Positions 54,942 through 64,000 of a DNA stretch of 64,000 bases are shown here, in pieces. Origin of the DNA: Kalmusia sp. IMI 367209 (Eukaryota > Ascomycota > Dothideomycetes > Pleosporales > Didymosphaeriaceae); contig JAPEUQ010000019.1 of assembly GCA_027946365.1 (NCBI GenBank), positions 744,001-808,000 of the forward strand. Direction: 5' to 3'. How positions within the stretch are numbered: position 1 is the stretch's first letter; every line of letters starts with the position of its first letter. A model generated the notes under the pieces. That model was not told the origin of the DNA, made no database searches, and saw only the letters and a program-made list of their open reading frames with translations. The position numbers and the translations under genes are program-made.

Positions 54942-56987
54942 CTAATACCCCCTATCCCTATCAACCTCGTTAACCAAATCCCTCCCATCCCTCAACCGCC
55001 TCAAGTTCTCCCTCACAACCTGAAAGCATCGCTCGCCCGTCGCCTCCGTGACCCCGCTCACGTGCGGCGTGATCAGCACGTTGGGCGCGTCCCACAGCGG
55101 GTCATCTGCGGGCAGCGGCTCCGGGTCCGTCACGTCGAGCGCGGCGCCAGCTATTTGCTTAGACTCGAGGGCTTGGATGAGGGCGGGCTGGTCAATGACC
55201 TGTCCGCGTGCGATGTTGGCTATGTAGGTTCCTGAGGGGTTGGCCTTGTTGAGGAGGGCGAATTCTGGGGCGGAGAAGAAGTGGGTGGTTTGTTTGCTGG
55301 GGTATGTTAGTGGGCTGCAGATGGTAAACCAGAGAAAGGCCCAGGGTAGGGTAGGGTAGGGTTATGATGTTGAGAAGGTGCGGCGAGCAGGGTGATGCCA
55401 GTCGTGGGTGTCAATCGTAAACAGCAGTGGAGCCGCACGGTAGGATGTTTAACGGCTCACGGCCCCTCCCCTCTGAAGAAGAAGGATGAAGCCTGAAGGC
55501 CACATCATCACCGCGTGTGCTCCCTGTCCAGCTGAAACCCCCACAAAAGAAACGCGAATACATACGTCAACGGCACAGCCAACACCAGCAAGTCGATCTT
55601 CTGCTGCAAGAACTTATGCAGGCTCTCCTTGTCCAATCCACTATACCATGCACTAGGGAACTCGCCTTCGGCGTCCCCGGTCCCAGGCACGATGAAGCCA
55701 TCATCGCGCTTCGACTCGGGCGTCTTACGAGGCGATGCGGTGTACGCGAGGACATTCATGCCCATGGCCTTCGCCACGCGGGCGACTGTGCCACAGATAG
55801 TCAGCTACTGTACTTCCCATACTCCAGATGCGAGTGAGAATTTCATGCGAGGAATGCGAGCGAAAGGGAAAGTCCGGAAGGAAAGTCCGTAAGGCTTCTG
55901 TGGCGGTGCTACGCCCCAAAGGTGCATGGCATCTCGAGGATGGAGGCCGTAGATGAAGGATTCCGGCAGTTGACGCACACCCGGAAGGAGCGAGACACAT
56001 TATACGATCGATGGCGTATTGCTGCAGTGTGCGCGCTCGTGCGTTGAAGGATCTGGGTGGTGTTTTGGGGTACCAAAAGTTTCATGCAAACGCCGGGGCG
56101 GGAAAGTCCGTGTGGAAAGCTTCTTGAGACGTCGCTCGTACTGCGATCGATACGACAAAGCTTCGCCGCGAGATTCTAGTATCGGTATACGATCATACTG
56201 TTGCGGACCGAGGGTGACGATCACGGGATTTGCAGCCCCTCCGGAGAAATAGATGAAAGCAAGACAACCGTAAGACATGCATATACGAGAGTACGACTCA
56301 CCCTGTCTTCCAATACTCCCATAGCCTAGGATGCCAACCGTCCTTCCCACATTGTCTTTCGTACTTAGCGCTCCAGCATTGTGCTTCCACTCTTTCTTGC
56401 GTTGCAATTCGTAGAGTGGGATGTAGTTGTGATTGTGGACCAGGTCCATCATCAGCACCCATTCAGCAATCTGGGGGCCATGCACGCCACTCGCGCTGCA
56501 GAGTGGGATCTTGCTGTCCGTGTAAATGGGGTGCTTGGACACATGGTTTGTTCCGGCGGAGATGAACTGGATGAATTTGATGTTGGGAATGTCCGAGGCT
56601 TGCTTGGGGAGCCAGGATATTGTTACGAGGACGTTGACACGCTTGAGAAGATCTAGAGGATGTGTCAGAACAAGAATAAGGTCGCATATAACAATCGAAG
56701 TCACGGAGATATGACGTGGAACCCGTGATACGAATGACCACCATCTGGCGTCCGATAGCGGGGCAGCGCGGAAAGATGGATAGTATACCTTCTGGCACAT
56801 CTACATCACCGCCTGGAGCACCGTTCTTCCTGACCTCAAACTTCTGGAAGATGTAGTGGTACTCGAGGTCCGGGAATTCCTCCTTTATCTCCGCGAGCGT
56901 GGTTTTGGCAGCGTCCTCTGGGAACGGTATGACGGCGAGGAGGACCAGGCCGCGACCCCGCTTTGTAATTTCAGCTCCGCCTCCCAT
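54942..56987 (-). CDS. D-isomer-specific 2-hydroxyacid dehydrogenase
   Basis: Four exons (56987-56789, 56652-56302, 55785-55566, 55296-54942) join in phase to 374 residues. The NAD-binding fold shows V-G-I-L-G-Y-G-S-I-G-R-Q (Gly-x-Gly-x-x-Gly). Before it lies the substrate part (F-I-Q-F-I-S-A-G-T-N-H-V, then H-G-P-Q-I-A-E-W-V-L). The catalytic Arg is in I-A-R-G-Q-V-I-D, the Glu in D-P-E-P-L-P-A-D-D, and the His in L-I-T-P-H-V-S-G-V-T-E. The enzyme would reduce a 2-keto acid such as glyoxylate, hydroxypyruvate or a phenylpyruvate. The introns are 136, 516 and 269 nt, all far above the 50-100 nt usual in this window. The first ATG gives M-G-G-G-A-E-I. No targeting signal was seen, so cytosol is likely. 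Confidence 0.9.
55344..55361 (+). repeat. G-quadruplex motif with telomere-like repeats
   Basis: Four GGG tracts separated by TA: GGGTAGGGTAGGGTAGGG, followed by TTA. It lies in intron 3 of the dehydrogenase on the non-coding strand, so the transcript carries the C-rich version. Confidence 0.95.
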
Positions 56988-59900
56988 TGCAGTTGTATTT
57001 TGATGAATTGATTGACGGAAAGATAGACAGACTGGAGGTTACAAGTCGAGAAGGTAACGCACAGCATCAGCTTCCTGGTAGGGAGTGTAAGCTGACTGGA
57101 CGCTGGATACCTGAGTATTACCAATGCGCTGGGTCGTGCCTTCATTCGTCCGCGGGGTCGACGGCTAGCTTTTTCGCGATTTGCTTTGCTGATATCGCCA
57201 TCTTGGACTGAGCATCTCTCTGCGCTGTGTGGCCAACGCGCAATCGACCCTTTGTGTACAAACTGTCTGCAGAGATTGAACGTTCGAATACACGGGTAGC
57301 ACAATATGGCCCGGCATGGTACCTGCGTCCCAGGTGCCGAGACCCTTCCGGCTTATGGGGTGCGGCCTCAGCGGGCCGCGACTACCTTCCAGGCCACATT
57401 GAGCAGGAACGACAGACTCTTTGCTTCATCGGTGAGATGACTCAACACCAACGCGCGACGGCCAAAAGCAGACATTCAACAACACCTGGGGACCGTCGCA
57501 GAGGTACAGCTCCTCAAACACGCTAGGAGAAGCTGCTCCTGCTCGGTACCATCGAAGCGGCGGCAGCCGGCGGTTTCAGAAAAAACCCAACAGGTTGACT
57601 CCCCACGCCGAGCTACTTCTGGAACCTCCAAGCAACCGAACCTCTTCACCATGCTGCTTCTGGACCTCCGACTGCCATCGAATCATGTCCCGGCAGCGAC
57701 CGACCCGTTGCTGATGCTGCCTCTCTCCACTTGGGCAGTCGAGCGCATCTCCACCGCATGAAATGTCATTTCCTCAACGGTCAAGTGGGCTGGCTGCGTC
57801 GTCAACCACACGCTTTCCCGCTGTCACTTCTGGACGTTGTGAGTCGTCAATGCCGCCCTCGTAGGCGAAATGGCTGCGATAACAGCAATGTGGATGCACG
57901 CAGGCTGCCTGAAGACGGCACGCAATGCAATGCAGTGTGCGGATGCACGTTGAGGAACCGCGCTGAAGGTTTGGCGTACGTAGGGCTTCGCTTCCGTTGC
58001 AGGTGGGCATGTGTCGGTTGCATTTTGCCGTGCGAAAGTATGCTGTCTTAGGTTTTACGTCAACAGCATCTCGATAGCCGTTACACAACGACTTCAACCG
58101 ACTGTATGCCTTGACCAACATGGTCTTCTTAAGGTTCTGCTTCGCAATTAAACACCTAGATGACATCCAGGAGATCATCACCACAACCGTCACGGGCTCA
58201 CGCTCCGACATTGGGCGAATCTTCAGCCTTATAGCAGGAAGTGGATGCCCAACCCTACCGGTAACCCGCCATCCCAACTGATACCAGACCAAAAACCATG
58301 TCAACTCAAATTTCATCCGCGCGCCACAACCATACTGCCCGCGTTAAATCCAAGTAGCTATGCCGAATTCCAGCATCGCCCCGAAGATAGCCGACCCATG
58401 AGCAATAACGTCGGCGCTACATACCGTTAAAGTATGTGACTCCGCGTCGCGTCCTGCAGCGTAGCCTTCTGGCGCATTTCTCGAAGCCACGACGCCCGCG
58501 ACTCAAGACTCGAAATGACGCGTTGCGATCGAGGGATGCGCTTCCAATCCAGGCTGCTGTATCGACCGGAGGAGCGGAGGGGGAAGGGCAAGGCGCCGTG
58601 GTCGGAGGATTTAGCGATCCTGCGTTATGATTCTCGCTGCAGAGATGCGCGCTGGGAAATAGTCGGAGGTATGGGTGTAAAGAGGCAGTTCCACACGCGA
58701 CAGGAAATTTGCGCACTCGCCTCTACAATCCACGCGTACGCGAGGGTAACAAATTCAACCACCAGCGGCGGCGGCCGGTTCGAGTACCTCACCCAAACTA
58801 CAACAATAGCGACCACGTTCGACAAGCCATAGCCCTGGGCAAACCCGTCAGCACGGGTACGTAGCGCTGACCAGCCGTCCAAACATTCGAATTCTCCCCC
58901 AATCCCAACCCTAGCCTCGTAAAAGTTAAAGACGGCAAACGCTCGAACCATCCGCGAATTCGTACCTGATCGTCAGCTCCCGGGCGAGAATAATTTAGAC
59001 CGCGGGCCAGCACCCGGCTCCCGCCAAGCCCCAAAATGACATGGAGCGGAAGCGTTCGCGGAAGGAAACTGACTGCGTGCTTCCCCATTTCGCTTTTTGC
59101 GCGACCCTCGTCGTGGAGGATTGCGACTGGGGTAAAAGATGCTGGGCGTTCTGTTAAGGTACCCAAAATACGACGGCGGCTGCTGCTGCTGCGCACAATT
59201 TAGCCATAGTGCTTATCTGTATAATGTATACCTTATGTTTTTGGTGCCATGGCTGGAAACTAGGGTATTGATGGGTTACACGCCGTGCTTGGGTTGGCGA
59301 TGGCGCAGGTGAGGTGGCACGGCAGCTCGTATGCGGGACAATCATTCATCTCGTCTGGAGTAGGCAGGAGACAGCAATTCCATGTGCAAGTGTTTCGACT
59401 TCTAAATGTCTTTTATATGATTTGTTGATACAGTGCATACAAGCGAGGGACATCTGCCTTAGCGAAGTACCCGGTGCAGTGCAGTGATGCGTAGTCCTCC
59501 AGCCTAGAGTGAGGCCATTATGCAATGCAATGCGAAACCTAAGCGCTGCGGTCTATCAAACAGTACAGCATGGCGAGTGAGAGTACCACGATATGACAAG
59601 GAAAGAGCTATTGAACAAGCCTATGAATTGCGAGACGATGGATCCAATGATGATCCGATACCAATCAATAGCCAAAGAGTGAATAGTAACTTTTGGTAAG
59701 CTGACAAAACGGTCCATTGATTGAATAGAAGAAAAACGCGGAGCCGGTTGCCGTTGAATGAAAAAAAGTAGTCTGTACGACAGACATATAGGTAGTGTAC
59801 AATCAGCCGCCGTGTTTTAAACGTGAAATGAAAGTGAGTGCCCTGTGCGGGCACTTATCTTTAGCCGTTTATTATCGAAGGAATCCGAGTGCTCCCTAGG

Positions 59901-60320
59901 TACGGTAAAGCTTCCCATGTGGGGTATAGGCTGGTGAGTGACTGAACCAGTCGCCTTAGAGCTCTAGAATGAGCTGTGTATACGCGATTGCCGTCGGAAC
60001 ACGTCTGAAGTACCGCACAGCTTGAACGCGAAGTTGATCGACGCTCTATCGGCGATTCCCTCTCTCGACCAAGTGGTAGGATCCAGTCATCGCGTACACA
60101 GAGATGGAGAAGTACTAAGGTTCCCCTTTGACACGATCGGGTATCCCTGAGATGGCTTTCAAAGGCTAGATTTAAGTTCTAAAGAAGTCACATTCGAAGA
60201 ACAACAATCCGTGTTTCCCTGGCATGTCGAGTTCGCATTGGCGGAAAAATGCTAGACGCGGGGGTGTCGAGTCGCGCACCAGTTCGGGGTCTAATTCTTT
60301 TGGAACATTCAACCCTGCCC
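56988..60320. other. 3.3-kb region without supported genes
   Basis: Begins with the dehydrogenase promoter. From about 57200 to 59200 the DNA is G+C-rich with overlapping short frames on both strands, none with domains, signal peptides or convincing introns. From 59200 to 60300 it is more A+T-rich. It could hold a non-coding RNA or unrecognised small genes, but nothing can be supported from sequence alone. Confidence 0.4.
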
Positions 60321-62135
60321 TTATATCTTGTTGTCTTCGTGGAAATCATCGTCGTGACGTTGAGGAGGGTGCAAACCAAGGCCACCTCTTGCGTGAGTTG
60401 CGCGTGGATCCCATTCTGCACGTGTGAGAGCTTGTGATGGCGCACGCGGTGTGGAAAAGCTGAGAGTCGGGGTAGTGTACTCGCGCGTGGCTTCTTTGCT
60501 GAAATAATCGGGCGTTCCAGTGACTGATCGTCTGTAAGGATCAAAGTCTTCTTTTTCCTTCGGACTGGTTGGACTTGTAACCGCGCTCGTTGAGAATTCC
60601 GGGTACGTCGCAATAGCTGGTGGAACCTGTGATAATTCGAATTGATGGTCGCCGACCGCATACTTGTGAGCATCTAAAGAGACGAACTCTCGCTTGCTGC
60701 CGAACTTGCAACGGATCAGATCCACCCATCCTGTGAACATAGAGCTGCGGACCAGAAGCATAAAGCATTGGAGCCCAGCCAGCTGTAGATGTTAATGCGG
60801 AGTTTAAATCGTTAGGGGGGTTGACGTACCGATAGCATGATCAAGATAGCAATCACAGCTGATTTGTTCACAAATAGCTTCTCTGCGAGCGGCGTACACT
60901 TGTCATGGTTGGTCGGACTGCCCATCAAGCAGAGCAGGAAAGGCATGGCTAACTCGATATCGTCGGCAGCATGGGTCGAGACCGAGTTGAGCCAGATGAA
61001 GACAACAGAAAAGAAGATAACGTCGACGAGAATGAACACTACAATGGTAATTCCGCGCCATTGTAGATAGACCACCTTGCGCACGCGGCGGTAGATTGCT
61101 CGAGGCGACCGGGTCTTTACGCTGGTAGTGTACGATGGCAGTCCCATGCTGCTTTGCGTCTCCGTATTATCGTCATTCCACATGCTTTGGAGATACACTT
61201 TTATACAATAGGCGAAACTGTCAAGGGGTCAGTACCATGTCCACCAGCATGATGAACAGAAACCTACGTAGCAAGCTGTACCAGAGTCGCGGCTCCAGCA
61301 ATGGCAAGGAGAGGCCCCCAGAAGTCGGCTAGCGAATGCGCAGAATTCACGTGGCAAACATCACCAAAACGGAACGAGACACCTGTAACTGTGATGGTAG
61401 CCGTGAAAAAGCCTGCGGCAACGGACCAGCCAAGGCCTTGGGCCCAGTAAAAGAACCTCTTTCCTGGCATTACATCCCAGCAGATTTGAAGATGCATCGA
61501 TAAGGCGCGGATGAAGACTGATTAGAATTAGCGAGACAACGACACGATCAGAACCTGAAACCTACTCCACACAGCTATGGAAATGCCACCAGCGATGATG
61601 AATGCGCCAGAGAATGCGCAAGTCAAACTTGAATACATGTCATTTGGTGTGATTTCGTCATAGCACTGCTCAGGCTTTGCGCCAAATGGAATGACGAACC
61701 CCAGCTATTCCGATGTTAGTTACAGAGCACGGAGTCTTGAGGATTAACCTACCGCAAGAAAGGTAGCAGCAATGAGGAGGCAGTAGCTAAGGTAATGTCG
61801 ACGAGTTTGTTCGGCGGGAAGACAGATGAAAGACAGCATCAGAAAAGCCATGCACACCAAACCAGCTAGGTTCAGTGCTTCCGCAGCACGATAATATTTC
61901 TTAAAGTCTTGGGGATACAAGTAATCGGTCGCAGGACATGGCAGACAACATTGTAGGCCGGGCGCCAGTTGTGGGATGGGCGCACAAAATCGTCCCTCGA
62001 CAGCTAGTAATGTTAACACATTGGGACGCAAGTGATGGCTAGGTACGTACATCCACCTGTGCCAAACTTCGACGCATCGAAGAAAGGAGCATGACATAGG
62101 CCTCGAAGAGGGGATGAGTGTGTTTGGTTCGCCAT
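60321..62135 (-). CDS. Frizzled/Smoothened-like seven-transmembrane receptor
   Basis: Six exons (62135-62051, 62003-61753, 61704-61566, 61517-61268, 61217-60830, 60782-60321) join in phase to 524 residues. The start is placed at 62135 (M-A-N-Q-T-H) because this frame alone joins to V-E-G-R-F-C. The Cys-rich outer part is short (R-G-L-C-H-A-P-F-F-D, then C-C-L-P-C-P-A-T-D-Y). Seven helices follow, among them L-N-L-A-G-L-V-C-M-A-F-L-M-L-S-F, L-L-I-A-A-T-F-L-A and F-I-I-A-G-G-I-S-I-A-V-W. Between helices stand the family blocks G-F-V-I-P-F-G-A-K-P-E-Q-C-Y and M-H-L-Q-I-C-W-D-V. The tail of about 150 residues is Ser/Pro/Thr-rich, with sites for phosphorylation. Fungal Frizzled-like receptors lack a full Wnt-binding domain; some affect germination or virulence, but the ligand is unknown. 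Confidence 0.9.
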
Positions 62136-64000
62136 ATCCCGTACCTCACGTCGAAATACCACGACACAAGGATATCATATGTCTGAGTTTGACGCCGAAC
62201 CCAGGAAAGGTCGAGAATAATGTATTGGGTCAAAGGTCTTATTGTGACTAGCTGAGTGACTTTGCTGCAGAGATGTCGGACGATACGACGATTATTAAGA
62301 TAGCCAGTAGTAACGCTGCGGCCGACTTTTATGCGCAAGGTGAAACCGTAGACGGCTTTGATCTGTCAAGATGCTGGAGAGTGCGACAGATAGGAAACGA
62401 AACAGTAGTATAATAATGCTCGAATGTCGGCCAATGCGGGGAGCTCGGAGGGGTGCAAGGAATGAATAAGACGTATGGTCGGTATAGGGCGCTCACGAGT
62501 CCGAGGCGAAGGAAAGTAGAAGAGCGGGACATAGCACGATAAAGTAGGTGACGCGCTACCGTGGAGAACATGCTCCAGAGGGCCAGGGGAAAAGCTAGTG
62601 CAAGCTCAAGCTCTGGTTGGAGCATCCGCCTTCCTGGACCTCTGTTCGAAGCGACGATCCATGACCCCCCAGACCAGGGCCCCTGTAGGTTCGAGGGCCC
62701 ATACTCCATGCGCATGCCTCTTTCAAGCCAAGATTAGGGCGCCGTGCACGAGCGCTCACTAAAATGTGGCGCCGCACCAGATCAGGGGTGGGGCCAGGGG
62801 CCAGGAACAAATGCGCCTAGGCTGAGAGTGCCGGCTTGCACGGCAGCGACCGGGGGTATCAGCTTGACCGCCGCAATTCGCAGTCGCTCGACATCTTGTG
62901 CCGCCGGCCACCAGATATCGTTGCTTTTACGAGCTGGCTTTCGAGACCTCAGCTCAATGATAGCCAGTAGTGCAGTACCAATCGCTCACATCTCTTATCG
63001 AATGAAAAGAATCCAAAGCGGGTGATGAGCCAAGCGCGCATACCCTCGTTCGACTCAATCCCATAGGGCGGCAGCCTGGATGCTTTCTGTTGACATGGTA
63101 TTACGTACTGCGATATTGCTGACAGAGTCGATGGGCGCTCTCGAAGATCACGAGCTGAGGGCCATCAGTCCACCAGAGGTGGCATGGGCATTCGTTGGAA
63201 GGAATCGCGCGCTCATTTGGCCAAGCATCGCTCGATGCCGTTCCAGTCGATAAGTGGTTCAAGCACACGGCAACTGTCCAACGTCGAGGGGCACCAGTGC
63301 ACCAATGACGAGCTGTACTTATAGACTAGGCGACAAAGGTTTTCGCAATGCTCCTGTCAGCACAGAAGGGGACTTTGAGTGACGAAAGGCTGTTGTGCCT
63401 CCTCAGCGGGTAGAATTTTCTTGCCTGCGCGATTTGCCTGACAAACGAAGCGGATGTCGGTCGCGGCTGGGAAGCAATCGGCTTGGCTTGTACGATCCCG
63501 GGGGCTATATTACTCGACTTGACTGGTATCTAAAACGCTACTGAGTAGGATAGCCACAGAGCGACATGATGATACCGCAGGTTCTCAGCTTCTCCAACCG
63601 AAGCACAGTCGTGCGACAGTTGACGACGACCGGCTGGCATCTGGCGACAAAAGACCAATCAGCGCGTACGAAGCGCGTACGTCGCCAGCAAAATCGAAAG
63701 TGGAAAGGTGGGTTCGATAGAAGGAATGAAGGTGGAGCGATGGCGATGGTGTCGTGGCCACGAGAAAGGCCCGGCTAGGGCCTTCCCCACGTTGGCCTGC
63801 ACCTTCCGATTCCACCGCCGCCTGCACTACCACAATCACCGTCATTCCTCTGTTCGCCGATCCCTTCCATGTCAAAGAGATCTACGTCTCGCGCTTCGTC
63901 TGCTTACCTGCTTGCCTGCTTACATGCGTGATCTCAGAGATGTCAAGCAAACCAAATTTTTCAAAAACTCATGTGTGGCCTGCAAGGCCCCCAATACAAG
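62136..64000. other. 1.9-kb right end without supported genes
   Basis: Contains the receptor promoter and further sequence of mixed composition. Frames of 60-130 codons occur (for example minus strand 62329-62715 and 63585-63875), but none shows a domain, a credible start context or splice partners. A short direct repeat, aagcgcgtacg beside agcgcgtacg, lies at 63661-63680. Confidence 0.4.

Noticed and set aside
56000..56800. 266-codon minus-strand frame spanning dehydrogenase exon 2 and parts of two introns
   Set aside because: Introns 1 and 2 happen to stay open on one side; the spliced model gives the full conserved enzyme.
57774..58316. 180-codon minus-strand frame in the gene-free G+C-rich region
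   Set aside because: Low-complexity, no domain and no start context; likely chance in G+C-rich DNA.

Overview
The window is nuclear DNA of a filamentous ascomycete, most likely a dothideomycete of the order Pleosporales. Genes are monocistronic, lie on both strands, and are interrupted by short GT-AG introns (mostly 45-100 nt) with CTAAC/CTGAC-like branch sites. Several proteins look typical of Pleosporales: the HET/NB-ARC gene, the zinc-ribbon membrane protein and the Frizzled-like receptor. I see no virus, CRISPR array or intact transposon. About 30 genes could be modelled, and most splice junctions were checked by reading phase.

Left part (1-11.9 kb) is loosely packed and accessory. It holds a secreted deuterolysin metalloprotease, a GPI-anchor-type surface protein, a five-exon thiolase-like protein lacking the usual nucleophilic cysteine, a small secreted protein with a C-x-x-H-D-x-C motif, and a four-helix membrane protein. 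From 11.9 to 23.2 kb are housekeeping genes: a coiled-coil protein, SPT2, ribosomal P2, ribosomal uS19/S15, NUS1 and exocyst SEC10.

From 23 to 29 kb is a second accessory island. It holds a decayed HET/NB-ARC NLR-type gene with several frameshifts, fused or abutting a single-pass membrane protein broken by an exact 16-bp tandem duplication, and a candidate small secreted protein. From 29 to 41 kb are MPS1 kinase, a LovD/EstB-like serine hydrolase, RNase P subunit RPP1, CK2 alpha and valyl-tRNA synthetase. The last has two in-frame starts that fit mitochondrial and cytosolic forms, as in yeast VAS1.

From 41 to 57 kb are a zinc-ribbon membrane protein, an S9 peptidase, an intron-containing tRNA-Ile(UAU), a small unknown protein, a membrane-anchored cysteine-synthase-like enzyme (MCY1 type) divergent from a MidA/NDUFAF7-type methyltransferase, a CitE-like lyase, TVP23, and a D-2-hydroxyacid dehydrogenase with unusually long introns. 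From 57 to 64 kb there is only one gene, a Frizzled/Smoothened-like seven-helix receptor.

The best surprises are the NLR/membrane-protein junction with its 16-bp duplication; single-base indels in homopolymer runs of conserved genes, which point to residual assembly errors; the non-canonical thiolase; and a perfect four-tract G-quadruplex motif in an intron. No clearly new multi-gene system is visible.
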